Of a stretch of 64,000 bases of DNA, positions 24,116 to 37,725 are shown piece by piece. The notes under the pieces are model-generated. The model did no database searches, was not told the origin of the DNA, and was given only the letters and a program-made list of their open reading frames with translations. How positions within the stretch are numbered: the stretch's first letter is position 1; each line of letters begins with the position of its first letter. Location: positions 416,296,757 to 416,360,756 of the forward strand of contig NC_081415.1 in the NCBI RefSeq assembly GCF_030272615.1, read 5' to 3'. The translations under genes and the position numbers were made by a program. This stretch comes from Cryptomeria japonica (lineage: Eukaryota > Streptophyta > Pinopsida > Cupressales > Cupressaceae).

Positions 24116-24116
<1 letters not shown>

Positions 24117-24579
24117 GTTGTGTGTGTGTACGTGTACATATATTATATTATGTTGTTATGTTAATATATGTTATTTATTTTCATTATTCAATCTCTAAGA
24201 ATATAAGATAAAATTGCTTAGATGTGTAAACGTAGATGAATTAATGCAAGCAATTTAATTGTATAAAATTTTCAAAAGAGAAATCAATTGCATTAAATTA
24301 GTATATTGATATTTTGCAAAATATTTATTACTATGCATGTTAAGAACTAAAGTGTTTGTTAAATGTTTTCATTCCATGCATCTGAATTATGTTGAAATGT
24401 ATACAATAGGCAAAGATTATCTTTTTGTGTGTATATTTTAGCTTTATAGACGAGTTTTGATCATGTACTAACAATCAAGTGTAGATTCTACTTTTCTAGA
24501 TCTACTTTTATTTACCATATAACAGTTGAAATGATTTGGTCAAAGCTATGTGTACCATTGAGATAGATGGATTTTTTAT
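24116..24579. other. No feature recognised
   Basis: AT-rich unique-looking sequence between the microsatellite and the LTR of element II. Confidence 0.5.
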
Positions 24580-25467
24580 TGTAGACACTTAAAATTATCC
24601 TTAATTAAATAAATATTTATTATTTATTTAATTAATTCATTAACCTTTTCTTTCTATAATTAAATAAATTTTGTATTTATTTAGTTATTCTAATCCCACC
24701 TTTTTCCTATATTAATTAAATAAATACTTTTATTTATTTAATTAATTCATTATCCTCTTCTCTCTAATCCTATCCCTCCAACTTGTTCACATGGATCATA
24801 ATCTAAATTCATAGTCATGTGATAAGTGTCTCACCTTATCCCCTTCACATGTCTAACTTAAGCCTTGTCATATATTCATGTAAACTATACGCATCTACCT
24901 AACTCTTACTTACCACTCAATCTTAGCCCTTCATTTCAATTAACCTCATAATCTTATTCATTCCCACCTACCGCTCGACCTCATCCATTTATATATACCT
25001 AACCCTCATTCTTATTGATTATCTCCTATCTATGCGATCATGGTCAGTCATCCTTTAACCTCGTAATCTAAGACCTTGATTCTCTTATAGATTTTTATAA
25101 AAAAGGTTTATTCTCTTCCATTATCAATCCACAATCCTTAGAGTACCTGCATAATGTCAAAATCTCTCTACAACTTACATCATTATTGAATCATAGCTTT
25201 TACATCATCAAGCAACCACACTCCATTCTTTTATGACCTCTTGTGCTAGTGATAAATAGCTAAGTGCAAACAAACATTTCACAAGATCTTAGAGGATAGG
25301 AGAACAATGGAGGCAATCCTATTGTGTGTGTGAAGGTATAGCTTTTGTTTATTTCATTTTATTTGCATGCATGATAGAGTACTCCATTGGTGTTGTTCGA
25401 TATGGTTTTATAGGTCTAGTGGGTTGTTTAGGGTTTACAAAAAGTTTCAATTTTTTAGCATACACAT
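24580..25467 (+). repeat. 5' LTR of gypsy element II
   Basis: Starts TGTAGACACTTAAAATTATCC, followed by repeated TTAATTAAATAAAT blocks, and ends ATACACA before the PBS. The LTR of element III begins in the same style (TGTAG, then TTAATTAAATGAAT blocks). About 888 bp; the boundaries are from sequence form, not from a paired LTR. Confidence 0.65.
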
Positions 25468-25470
25468 TTT

Positions 25471-25490
25471 GGCATGCTCGATGGGACCCT
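25471..25490 (+). other. Primer binding site of element II
   Basis: TGGCATGCTCGATGGGACCC three bases after the LTR end resembles the TGGCAYGCYCGGTGGGACC class of primer sites in plant gypsy elements. Confidence 0.6.
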
Positions 25491-25739
25491 AGTCTCATTT
25501 TTTCTAACGACGTGCTTGGGTTTTTGAGTCTTTTAAGTAGTTACAAGTTAGATTTGCATTTAAAACTTCTAGTTCTATATTTTTTGTGAGATTATGTAAT
25601 TTGATTGCATTTTGTTCCTATGTTTTCATTCAATAGAATTGCACATTTACTAATCAAACCCGCAGATTTGATTTTTGTATTAGGGTTTTTAGTTTTAGTT
25701 TTCTACATTTTAGGTTTATTATCGTTTTTGTTTTTTTTC

Positions 25740-26072
25740 TTAGTATTGTTATGCATTTTCTTCATTATCCCACACTTTTGCATCTTGATGCGCTTTTTCT
25801 CTTGTTAGATTTCTATTTTGCAAGTTTTTTAGTTTTTCATTCATGCGCTTTTGCTCTATCTTCTTGCACATTTGTTATATCTTCTTGCACATTTCCTCCA
25901 TCATTTTGTGCATTTGTTTCATTTAATATGCATTTGTCATACTTGGATATGTTTTTTATGTTTTGGTGCATTTGGAGCATATCCTTGCATATTTTTTATG
26001 TCTTCTTATGCATTTGTTTCATCTTCTTGTGCATTTGCTTCATCTTCCTGCGCATTTGATCTTTGTTCCTGC
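25740..26072. repeat. Leader array of TGCATTTG / TTCATCTTCTTG units
   Basis: About ten imperfect units of roughly 22-30 bp built on (T)TGTGCATTTG or TGCGCATTTG joined to TTCATCTTCTTG. It lies about 270 bp after the PBS in the untranslated leader. Open frames in all three phases are repeat artefacts. Confidence 0.75.
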
Positions 26073-28796
26073 AAAATTATGAAAGTTTTTACAAAAATGG
26101 CAATAAATTCTACACAACATATCAAATTTTCAAAATTGAAAATGTGTTGGAAAGATGGTTCAATGCTCTATCCCATGGTCTAATGCATTTTTCTAAATAT
26201 AACATCAAATATTTGGTAAATTCACTCAAATTCACCTCTTATTTTTGATACTTCATTTTCTCATACTTTTTTTCATATGAAATCATATTTTAGTGAGTGT
26301 TTTTTTAATCTATGAGAAAATCATAAGGAATCAATTTACAGATAACAATTCTTTGCTTTGGTTTATCATTTTTTACATGTTTTCACATGCATGATTTGAG
26401 GATGATGAAGGCTAGCTAGGAGCTCATCATATTGGATCAAGAGGTTTCAAACACAAATGGAAAGCATTAAATCCAAACGCACTTGTTCTAAACCTTCTCA
26501 TTTACATTTTGAAAGTTATCATAATCTTTTTCATCTATCATAGAATCATTTCTTTCTTTAGATCAACTTTCTTGGTGTGTCTTCCACATATTAAAAAGGG
26601 GCTTGAAATTTATCATACACATTTGGATTTGGAGTTAAAATGAACAAGTGTCTTTTAATCCCCAATATTTCCTTATTTATGCTCTCCTCTTGTATCCTAG
26701 TGATGAAATTGAGTGCACGAAAAATAAGGGATATTGATTTATCTTTTTAGGGGGCTTGCCTAGAGAAGTGATCAATGAGCCTAAAATTTACGCATTTGAT
26801 AGTGATTTCTCACAAAATTGCAGATGGATTTATATATTTGCTAGTTTTAATTATGCAATTGAGTGGTAAGATCTGGTGGGTACAAGCTTATGTTTTCTAT
26901 TGTTGTTTACAGTTTCTGGCCTTTTTGTTTTTGTTTTTGTTTTTGTTTTTGTTTTTGTTCTTCTAGTTTTCAAGGTTAGGAATTTCATTGCTAATACCTA
27001 ATCTTTAGTGTGTGGCAATCATAGATGAAGATAAACCATTCAAACTAATAATGCATGCTTAGTAGGAACCTTGGATCTAATTTCATTTCTTGCATTTTTC
27101 TTTTCTTGTAGCTAGCAAACATTTTGATTTTATAAAGGAAATTAATCATCATTTGACTATGTAGTGCTTCAACACATTTTCTTTATTGTTTACCTAGAAT
27201 CCTAAGAAAAGTATCCTCTCCCCTTGCCTTCGTGGAGCTTGGGTGTAAGAGATTATCTTAGGATTCTAGTAGGAGAGGCTTCTTGGGGATTTCATCGCCC
27301 TATGGCTTGACCTTAAGTAGTACTGATTCGGTCCACTATATGAAAAGGGCAAGAGTAAAAGTTGTAGCCTATCACATGATCATATTCTGATGAGTGTCAA
27401 TTGGGATGGCAATGTAAGGGCCCTATCAAGTTGACAGAATGACTTGAATGTCTCAACCGCATAATGGATATGTGTTAGTTTCCCCAAATATTGAATAAAA
27501 ATTTTGTTATCAGTGACCAAAAACCTTATGATTGATAGTTCAGGGTGTGGGGATTTTACCCTATAGATACCCCTCATGTGCATCTCATAGTAAATAAGAA
27601 ACTCCTCAGTGCATAAGTTCTATGGACATTCGAGGTAAGAGAGAAGGAAAAACTTTTATAGGCCTAGATCTTTATTTGTATGTTATGGATAGGTATTTTA
27701 TTGTAGTGAAGGCCAGGTATCGAGTAGTATCCTTTCTTGCCTTGAGTAGGACAATTGTTTTGCCTCAAAAGTGTTTTCTAAAATAATTATGTTTATACCA
27801 TAGAGTCAATCCATTTTTGGGCCAGTTTAGGCCCTTAATGCAAAACTCTGAATTTCAAAGTAGTCTGAGTCAATAGCCACATTGTGTTCTCTAAATTCAA
27901 ACTGCATAATTACTTGATTTCTCTAAAAAAAAATCCCAAAATAATTTTCAAATGCTTGTTACACATCTACAAAAATTATCATGCAAATTCCTTTCAATAT
28001 ATGCATTTGCCAAGTAGATTTTTTCAATTGACCTAATTTGGCATGCACTTAACAGTAGATTTTTGCAATTGACCCTAATATTTTACGTAATTTTTTAATC
28101 CAATTATATAATTTCTTAAGGAAATTAGAGTATCAAAAGGTCACTCAAACTAAAAAATTGGGATCCAAAATTAGGTTCAACTCATTGATTGACCAGGTCA
28201 TTATGCTCAATAGGTTTGTCTATTTTATTTTTGTATCATTAGTTCCCTTAGAGTTCTCTTAGATCAAAACCAAGTTTGCAAACATTAACTTATTTAGACA
28301 AATTATATCATAGGAATCAGTTTTTCCCCGAGGAAATTAGAAATCACATCTTAAGATTAAGCCTTAGTCATTATCAAGATCCCTGACTTCATCAAAACTA
28401 TAATTATCAACCAATTGTTCAAGTTCAACCCTTACACTCATTAGTCTAGCTCGGGGTCATAACTTCTATCAAATCCTCAATCCTCCATCATCCTATTTTC
28501 AAGTCAATGTGTCTCTTTCAATCTCTTAGATGAACATCCATAGGTTTGTGCTTATAAGTTTCCTAGGAATCAAGCTTATAGAAATGCATAATCTTTCACT
28601 AGGATAATCATTGCATTCTTAATCTTGAAAATTCCAAAAAAATAAGTGCATATTATTTCCCTTATCATTCAAGGTATCAGCTCAAAAAATTTATAAAATA
28701 TTGTCATCCTTTAGTTGTATTTCTCTCAAAATTCCAAAGAGACCAAAAAAATAGTTCTTACCTTTGTCATATTTAGCTCATTTTTCGGTGTCCTCC
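26073..28796 (+). other. Untranslated leader of element II
   Basis: Long leader between PBS and gag. The section 27210-27440 (TATCCTCTCCCCTTGCCTT and the following AAAAGTTGTAGCC) is collinear with 55850-56070 in element III, supporting shared descent. A TTTTTG run (about 26925-26960) is a short microsatellite. No ORF of note. Confidence 0.6.
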
Positions 28797-29948
28797 ATGT
28801 CCTTCACTCAATCACAAAGAGTAAATTTTTTAATAGATCCCAAGATTGACCCAAATTTCAATCCCACGAGTACTATGGACCTTGCATCACATTCTCGTAG
28901 ACAAGGTCAAAGAGCGGCTACCTTAATGGATCATCCCACGACTTCTAATCCTAATGATCCATATTTCGTAGAGAATATTCCAAAGGGGTTAACCATTGAA
29001 TAACTTGAGGATCCCCAAAAAGATCCAAAAAATTCTTACAATTATCAATGTGCTTCTCAATCACAACCCAAATAGGTATCTCATATTGTTATCACAAAAT
29101 TGTGCCAAGTTGCCCCCTAACTAAAACGTTTCCATAATAATACAACCAAGATCTCAAACTTCTCAAAGTATGGGATCTTCACAACAAGTCGCCACTAGTC
29201 TTCCTTTAGTGATCACTACTCATGGTGCCACACCGAGCACTACAACAATGCCTCTCTACAATAATATTGTTTATAACACCCCATCAGTTAGTCAAACCCA
29301 TGCCACTTTAATGCAAGCTCTCACATCTTCCAATGTTAATACCCAAAGTCAAAATCAAATCAAAATACGTCTTCCTCAATTGTTTAAGCAAAAATTAATG
29401 CATCATATCAAGTGAGTAGTAACACTCTCTCTCGAGACATGACTAGCACATCCCAAATTTCCACTTCAATCCCAATTGGATCCACATTCGGTTACCAAAA
29501 TTTTCCACCACCTAACCAAAGCTTGTAGAATCCTTTTAGTGGAACACAATAAAATGTCAGCACCCATTTCACTTCACCCAGACAAGCACTTCACTCAATT
29601 CTCATCTCTTTAACCATTCCACATTTTAGCAACCACTTGCATATACCAACACCAATCCCTTCATCAATCCCATTCTTAGTATCCAAGCTCCATTTACACA
29701 AACGGATAAACTCATGCAACAAGTGCAAAACTTACAACACCAAATGTCCAATCTTCATGTTGGGAATACAAATAATAGTTATACCATAGAGATATATGTC
29801 CCTACCCTTTCAATAAAATGGTGTACATGCCACCTTTCCTACAAAACTTTGAAGCTCATAATTCAAAAAGTATAAAGGAAAAGGTGACCCTCAAGACCAT
29901 ATCCATGAGTTCTTTATTGCTTGTATAGAGGTTGTCAATAATGACCCT
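28028..29948 (+). repeat. Segment duplicated at 45039-46964
   Basis: This leader-plus-gag stretch is collinear with 45039-46964 in the same orientation, with about 3-5% differences by eye. Homology starts at TTGACCTAATTTGGCATGC and ends at GTCAATAATGACCCT in both copies. Confidence 0.95.
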
Positions 29949-30430
29949 TATCTAATGCGCCTATTCCCTCACAATTTAAGAGGGCAAGAAATGGAATGGT
30001 TTTATCACATCCTGCCTATAATATAGTCATGGGGTGAGCTAGCAGAATAATTTATATTATATTTTTCACATAATATCAACTATCGTATAATAGTAGTGGA
30101 TCTATGTGCTATCTTGCAAAAAGAAGGGGAAACTTTTTCTACTCTCTTACAATGTTGGTGATACTTGCTAGAAAGAGTCAGTGTTGCATACCAAAGAAAG
30201 AGCAAGTTGATATGCTCACTAAGAACTTGGTTTTGTAAATAAAATTTGTGCTACAAATGCAATGTTTGGATACGCTTCACCAAGTAATTGAAAAGGGTCT
30301 ACAATGTGAAAGAGGCCTTATCACCCAAGGTCTCCTAAAAACCTTTAAAGAAGGTAATCAAACCAATAATGCATCTTGTGAGAAAACTAAATTTTGGTCA
30401 AGAAATAAGAATGTTATTGTTACCAAAATT
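28797..30430 (+). pseudogene. Gag of gypsy element II, first part
   Basis: Start at the ATG at 28797 (MSFTQSQRVNF), matching the position of MAHTRSQ in element III. Stops and frame changes divide it, but the segment order is kept: a low-complexity Ser/Thr/Asn part, CPYPFNKMVYMPPFLQNFEA (PYPFDRNIYMPPF in III), the gag core NDPYLMRLFPHNLRGQEMEWF, and KGLQCERGLITQGLLKTF followed by FWSRNKNVI. It breaks at about 30430 where insertion A starts. Gag would assemble the particle; this copy is dead. Confidence 0.75.
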
Positions 30431-31339
30431 TCGCTCCAGCTAAATTTGGTGGCCTAATGAGGCCTTACACATTGCAGATGATGAAAGGTACACAAATTTT
30501 TTTTAATGAAAATCTTCATTTTGCACATTATGATTTTAAAATGGAAGTTGATTTCATTATGAAAGTATTTTTCAAGAAAACAACAATAGAAGATTGCATA
30601 GAAATAGCTTTTTATTTACAAAAGATGTGTAAGATGTCCCACACAAGTCGTGGGAATAGCTAACAGATAGCTATAAATAGATATTTCCATAAAAACATAA
30701 AAATAAACTATATTACAGAAGAAATTAATGAATATGAGAATAAGGTGACCTATCATTGTCTGGAATGACAAGCCCAATCGGAAAGAGTTGTTGAACTTCA
30801 GCTATCCATCCACTCCATCTTCTTCCACTCCCATTCCAAGAGTACCTGCAAGATAATTTATAGTCGAGAGAGAGAAATGAGGATTACCATACTTTCATAT
30901 TCAAACTCAACGGAAAATATAGTCCATTTTCATAAAGATATAAAAATATATGCCTACAACTATCAATGTATCTAATTTAGAAAACAAGGAATCAATGCAG
31001 AGAGAACACTATGAGAGAACAACAGATACCATGTTTTATCTAATATATTTGTTTCATGTGTAGATACATGTAAAAGTATATACCACATTACTAATTTATC
31101 ATTTAAGCATGTGGGGTTAAATGAGGCTCCCACAAGGGTTGAGCCCATCATGTTAATATGTCAATATCACTCCATTGAGCAGGGACCCATCATTCACAAC
31201 AGTGAAACTTTCAAGATCACTTTTATGGATGACGTGCCTCTCACCAATGTAGCCATATTGGTATATCAACCACCCAGACCAACCCTAATGGGGTCTCACG
31301 GTAATTATTGCAGCCTCACAGTCACATAAGTAAAGGTGT

Positions 31340-34130
31340 ACACTTCAAAAGATTGAAGAATAAGCATAAGGAAACCAAATGATCATCGAGAATAAGATAA
31401 GTGAATTAGAAATTATTAGACATTAAGCACTTTGAAACTGTCATAATAGTACAATGAGACTATAACAATGCCTTAGGATAAAGGTGCATTTCTTCAAAGA
31501 GAGACAAGGGATCTAAGATAAACAAGAAAAGTCTCATGCAGTAGCTCCTTTCCATGAAAGTATAATCACATGAAAGCGAGAAAATGAAAGTCTTAAAAGA
31601 GGGTATAAATGTTAAAAGAAGATAGTGTTCATCTAATATGGAGAAGCAAGTAGCTATCTTCATGAACAGACATAGAGACTCAAGGATTCATTATACACAG
31701 GGACATATAAGCCAACAATGATCAAAACCTTCCATCATAGACCTCTTTGGAGTAGAATATAGAGATTAATCACTGCCACAAAGACCAAAGTCAAAGCAAT
31801 GATAGAGATAACACCAAAGTAAAGACATATGGCATATAAGTAGGGTGTTGTTAAGCATAAGACAATGATGAATAACTATGTCTCACAGGGTTATAAGATA
31901 TAGTTCCTAAAGATGTAACAAACATACATAACCTAAGGATTCATTGGAGGAATGGACACACAATAAATACATGTCACTACCAAATATTACTTGTTGAGCA
32001 TCTTGTCACAACACTCAAAGCAGTGATGGTGTTGAATCATGAGGAAGGCTTTGATATCATTGTTCATGATAATTTCAAAGACAAATAGAAAAAGAGTCAT
32101 CATGTCAAGCAAATACTTTAGATAAGATCTCAGAAAACAATCATGGAACAGTATAAGAACAACAAGGAATATAAGAGATACAATGATAGTATATTCATCC
32201 AAGGATAATGATAGAGAGCTAACAACATGGTACATAACCCAATAAGTCAGCAAATAGTCTCTATGTCAGCAAACAATGAGTTTTATATTTGATGCTTTAG
32301 ATATTTGCAAGATATGAAGGAATAAAAATGTCAAAAGACTGCCATAGAATAGAGACATTAGTTGTAGGCTTTACAAGTTCACACAGCCTAAATAGCTATA
32401 ATAGTGGAAAGAGTGTTGTTTGATGAGCATGATAGACAGATGCTTAAGGTTTTCACTCAAAGTGACTACTATGAAATACATGAATAGATCATGCCAAGAG
32501 TAGATTGATAAATTACATTTCACATGCAAGCAAAGAGTGACCAAGAAGTTGAGAAAATGATAACCTCCAAAGACTGAGAATGCAGTAGAAAGCAAAGACC
32601 GTGATGAAGAATAGTCCATAGAGGTTACAAAGAGAATATAACAGCTCTTCATATTTATAATAGTCATAGCCATAAGATCACCCTAATGAGGTCACTGAGC
32701 AGTAAAATGAAAGTTTTTTGCAGTATATAGTGTAATATTATGACAGTCAAAAGGTGCATTTAAACACAGAATAGAGGAATTCAAGAGCATATAGAAAAAC
32801 CTTGAAGACACCATAAGACATGACAATCAAAGCACAATGAAAATATCCATACAAGAGATAACAGTCCTTAAGGAGATGGGTGATTTTATGGGCAGTTTTT
32901 AGGACAGACATCAAGCAATGAGCACATTGAAGAGATAGTGCAGCATTATTGATTAGAGTCTCCAACTGAATACAACTTAGGAGATATAAAAAAGCATCAT
33001 CATGAATCTTTAAGGATCTGAGACAATACATCAAAATAAGAAGATTGAGTGCATGCAAAAGTCTAAAGGTTATCAAACACAAAGGAAGAAATCATCATAA
33101 AGAGATCATGGTTTCGTGACTGTTATAAGTCTAACAGTGAGCAAATGTGAGTCTTTGAGTTGTCATAAGATCACACAGTACCCTTCAAAAATAATTTTCT
33201 TAATGCATGAATTATCATAAACCCCATTGCTTCTTAATGTTAGCAGAACCATAAGCTCTAATAGCCTATCCAACAGTACAAGAATAATATTCAGATCTAA
33301 GATAAAGAGATTTGTTGTAGCATCTTCACATAAGGGACAAATCACAAAGAGAGGAACAGTCCTCAAGGTCAAAGATGGGTTTAGAACAACAACAAAGAGG
33401 TGCAACATTTAGAACAACAACTGTCATGACAACACAATGAAAAGATGACAGTCACATTCAGGTCAATGAAGACATCATATCTCGGAAATAGCCTATGAAT
33501 AATGAGAGAAATAACTTTAAAAGGTTTTGAACAACATCCTCATTCCAATATGACGGTCAAAGGCAATAATGAAGTTTAGATTTGTTGGAAACTTCTAGGA
33601 CATAGCAAGGATCACACAGTCATGATCTTATAAGCCTTAGCCGAATAATAGATCAAGGCATAGACATCAGCGGAAATAAAAAAAGCAGAATATAATCTTG
33701 ATCGCAAGTCAAAAATAGTTAACAATGCATACCATGATAGCAACAGTGATTTTTGCAGTAGGTGTGAGCCATAAAATTCATAGCAGCAGTATGATATAAG
33801 ATTATTAGAGGTACACTGCATTCGAGGATGATGATAGCAGCTATATCACAGTCCAAATCCCTAACAATGGACCATATGGAAAAGTCAAAATAGCACAGTC
33901 AAGTAACACTGTTAATTGATAAAAGACTGTGAGATTGATAATATGGATTTGACAATGACTCGATTCATTATTTATATAATAAGAATACCTTTCATAATAT
34001 TGATAGGCAGTCATGAAGAGTTTTCTAAACATAAGCAAGGTAACAATCATTACAGCAGTGACAACCCTGCTTCAAGAAACACAATGATTTAACTCGTAGC
34101 CCAAGGGATGGAGCAATCACAGTGTTCAAG
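31340..34130. repeat. Purine-rich low-order repetitive stretch inside insertion A
   Basis: Phrases such as CATAAGATCACAC (33160, reversed form near 33620), ATGACAGTCA (32735, 33445, 33550), AATGATAGAGA and TCATAGCAG recur without a fixed period. The plus strand is A/G-biased, and the minus-strand ORFs of 70-110 codons are hydrophobic, which is what low-complexity T-rich DNA would give. No domain seen. Confidence 0.4.
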
Positions 34131-35182
34131 AGCATGATGGGAACAATAAAGGTAATCATATATCATAACTACAACCCATAATACAGTAAATGCGGAAATG
34201 ATGCACTTACAGATCCAAAGAATGCATTAATAAGAGGTTTTTTATAAAAACCCTAAATATAGGCATAAAGAAAAAGCAAAGGCTTCCACGTTTTCTTTCC
34301 AGAAAGAAGGGAGAAGGCACTCACCACGTGACCATCATGCTGAAAAAATCCAGTTGAAAACCTGTGAAGCCCCTGTTGAAACCCTAGTTTGAGCTCATGC
34401 ACAATGTGAATGGTGGCCATAATAGTTTCAAAGAGATGCAAAGAGAAATGCATAATAACTAGGGTTTGAGCTCTTTTACATGCATGCCTTAATCTACCAA
34501 GAATGGCCTTTTTCTTTTTATTTATTTTTTAGAAAACAAATCCATCTTCTTATTATCAGCATGAGGGTCGAGATTTCATGTTTTTCCCTAAGATATGCAT
34601 GTGTAACCCTCATGCGAAGAGAGCCAAGACTTTTAAAGCTCTTTATTTTGCCTTCCCATAAGTTATAACCTAATATAACTTTATTAAAGTTTACTTTATT
34701 TAGAGACCTTAATAAAATTATATTAAGTTGTAAAAAAAGAAATAACAAAAGGAGATAATAATTTTATTTTAAACATTTATTAATACAAATTGTTTTAGTT
34801 AAATGATAAGATAAAAATATTTAAAAAGGGTAAAAGAAAAAGAATGAGATCATGCAGATTTTAGAGTTTTCAGAGGGAGAGATTATCAACTATATTTAGC
34901 ATGACCAGCATGCGTAATTTTTAGAGGAGGGGGTTTGATTTTTTCCAGCTATTTTTGGGTATCATGGCATGCAGATTTTTGGGGAGGATGCTTTTTGAGA
35001 GACTATTTTTAGCAATGTGACAGTTCTATTTCCAGCAGAGAGTTCTTCATGCATGCCATTTGAGTTGGAGAACTATTTTCATCATTAGGAAGTGTTTTTG
35101 ACAAATTTTTGCATGTGCTTTGCACGCTTTTTTAGGCAAATTCACCTAGGGATTCTTCATGCAAATTTTTTGAGTTGTCTTC

Positions 35183-35335
35183 TATATATTCTTCTCTCCT
35201 CTTCATTATTTTCTAGTTCTTTTCTTTCCTTGGCATGATTGTGGACTATTTTAGGCCCTTTCATGCTCAAGGATAGTATTGTAGCTCACATTTTCTGAGT
35301 TTTGTAAAAGTAGCAACTCCTTTGTTTTCAATAAA
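35183..35335 (+). promoter_or_regulatory. Possible LTR TATA box and polyadenylation signal in insertion A
   Basis: CTATATATTC at 35182-35191 is followed about 140 bp later by AATAAA at 35330-35335, the spacing expected of a short R region in an LTR. Confidence 0.35.
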
Positions 35336-35886
35336 TTAGCAACGTTTTCCTTTTCAATACTTTTTTCATTGTGTTATTAAGTGGATGATTCGATGAATTT
35401 CTGTTATTTACCTTCAAATCCTTTGATTTGTCTCATTCAATTATAATTTGATGTTAAAAGATACATCTAGTTGCGGGTCCTAGATTGTGTTAACTAATTT
35501 TAATGGTTTGTAGCTGTGAAAACCAATCGATTTTCCTTCAAGCAAAGCATTGGGTTCAACCCTTTTTAGGAAATACTTATTCATCTCATGTTTTGTTTAA
35601 TTGTGAGAGTTTCAAGGCTATTCGTTAAAGGTTTTGTGAGATAAATGAGTTGCGGGTCTCAAATATATATTTAGTGCATCACCTCATAGGATAGGTTCAA
35701 TTTTAGTATTCCTTCTATCCTTTTTCTCAACAGAAAGTTATTGCAGGAGATTCATCCTAAAGGAAGCCAACCTATAATCTGAAGGTCTACTTTCACGATA
35801 GGCATACCCATAGGCCTGAAAGTATTCCCATGTTTCACAGGAGTGTTGAGCTCCCAGCTTAGCATCAGGGTGTAATCCTTCATGAC

Positions 35887-37115
35887 ATTAATTACAAACG
35901 GTGGAGTAATGGATGCAAAAGTGGTCAATAGGACCCAACTTCTAATTTTTCTTCAAGGCCCCACTAATACAAATGCATCACCTCGTAAAAAAAGTCAATC
36001 ACTTAATAATGGTTGTTCAACTAGTATGACTCAACCCAACCCACAACAAGGTCTAAAGACTAATAGTCTAAGGCAAATTTATACTCCACTTGGAGAACCA
36101 ATTGAGTCGACACTTAGTAATTGATCCAATCTCATATAATAAAACTACTAGAAATCAAACCATATGAGCCAGAGCCCTTCAAGACAGCTTGGTGGATAGA
36201 AAATAATTTCTACAATTACGATAGAATATAAGGTCATAAGACATCAAATTTTTATAAGCTTAAGAATATCATCCAAGATTTGATTGACTAGGGTGAGATA
36301 TCAATTAAAAATCCAAAAGAAATATCTAATATCAATCACACTATTTTTAAAAATCCCTTTAAGAAACATGATAAAGGGAAGGCCTCCAATTTAGGGACTC
36401 AACATAATAGGGCTATTTATACAAGCATGTCTCATGAGTACACCATCAACCACATCAGTCAAGTTGATGAAACATTTTCTACAATTATTGTCAAAGCTAA
36501 GAACCCTGATTGCGCAATAGCTACATGTTGGTCTAAAGAAACCCTTCAAGGTGCACCATCCACTTCCCAACCTGCTAGACCAACTTGAGAAAAATTTGGC
36601 TCAGATCTCTATATTTGAGCTCTTCCATGTATCACTGACCCACACAAATGTATTAGATAAAGCCTTACACGAGTCTGTGATACCTAGTGACAAAAGTTGA
36701 TGCATTTTCTGCCATGGTTGGTAATCTTTCCACCACACCACATGTAGCATTTACCCAACAAGATCTTATAATGCATAAACCTTCATATAATGATCCCCTC
36801 CACCTTGAGGTATATGTTCATAAGCATAAAATCATAAGAGTTCTAATAGATGACAAAGTTGGTTTTAGTATTTGTACCTTAAATTAAGTCAAAGCACTAG
36901 GATTCTTTGAGCATAGTGTGGATGCAACCAATAAAATAAATATCAAAGCTTATGATGACATGGAGCGCCCATATAAAGGAATCATCACTCTCTCAATTAG
37001 AGTTGGCCTAGTAGCACAAGATACATTATTTAAAGTTCTTGATCTCAAGATCGACTATAACATGCTCCTCGATTTCCTATGGATTATTGTCATAACAGTC
37101 ATTCCATCTACTTAA
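35887..37115 (+). pseudogene. Gag C-terminus and protease of element II
   Basis: Resumes with NGGVMDAK and reaches IYTPLGEPIESTL (YTPLGEPIKTVL in element III). The zinc-knuckle segment near 36190-36270 still shows GHKTSNFYKLKNIIQDLID, but its Cys and His residues are lost. Protease follows at 36687-36887: DAFSAMVGNL, HLEVYVHKHKIIRVLIDD, then SICTLN. The active-site motif, IDNGAS in element III, is degraded here (IDDKVG). The piece 36918-37115 (INIKAYDDMERPYKG) is the protease C-terminal part. Confidence 0.75.
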
Positions 37116-37576
37116 CACCAATGTGTCAAGCTCCCATATATTAGTATAGAGATCACAATATCAAGAGATCCCAATCCTTTCCAATATTGAAACAAGCTAA
37201 AAGTTACCACTAATAACCAGGGTCCTATCAATCAAGAAGCATCATCCGCATCACATTCCCAATAATCCTTATTACTTTCAACATCATCTACCCCATCCAC
37301 TTCCCAATCTAGGGTAAAGATCCACATAGATGACAGGGATATGGATAGTACTCATATGTTGAAGCCTTCTAAATAGAGAAGTTACCAATATCCCTAAGAT
37401 ATTTTGGGAGGCATCAACCAAACAACCAATGCAAAGAAAAATCCATCATCCAAAATTCACCTTCTACTGTTATTATTAAATGCGGTGAGCTCAATGAAAA
37501 ATCCCTCGAAGAAGATATTTCAAACTAGCTATATAGAGACAAGGTAGATAGACCTCTACTCCAAATCCCTTTATAA

Positions 37577-37725
37577 CGGTATGGAAAAGGATTCACTATA
37601 TTATAAAGACATGGATACAATGGCACAAGTGGCCTTGGAGCACAACGATAAGGTGTGGTAGAATCAATTCAACCTAGAAGTAACCCTAAGAATCAAGGAT
37701 TGGGATATGGACAAATAGAGGAGGG
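37577..37725 (+). pseudogene. G-patch domain of element II
   Basis: A plus-strand frame reads RYGKGFTIL, stop, RHGYNGTSGLGAQR, stop, GVVESIQPRSNPKNQGLGYG: the glycine spacing of a G-patch, collinear with the intact one at 60348-60482. G-patch domains bind RNA or RNA helicases. It lies between protease and RT. Confidence 0.7.

Larger units (their letters stand above)
30431..35886. mobile_element. Insertion A in gag of element II, class undetermined
   Basis: Comparison with element III shows the gag frame leaving at NKNVIVT (about 30425) and resuming at TNGGVMDAK (about 35893), so about 5.45 kb has been added. A TTACCAA/TTACAAA similarity at the two joins may be a target duplication. The right end reads TTCATGACA; the ends are not clean TG...CA. 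A plausible LTR with TATA and AATAAA occupies the last 1.4 kb. No transposon protein was recognised. The piece 31100-31330 has a 72-codon ORF of unknown meaning. Confidence 0.5.

Noticed and set aside
25326..26248. Plus-strand hydrophobic ORFs in the leader of element II
   Set aside because: They lie in the leader array and in T-rich DNA; all three frames are open, as expected for a repeat.
31987..34050. Minus-strand hydrophobic ORFs of 60-110 codons, possible membrane proteins
   Set aside because: T-rich DNA on that strand gives Leu/Phe/Ile runs by default; no start context, spacing or homology seen.
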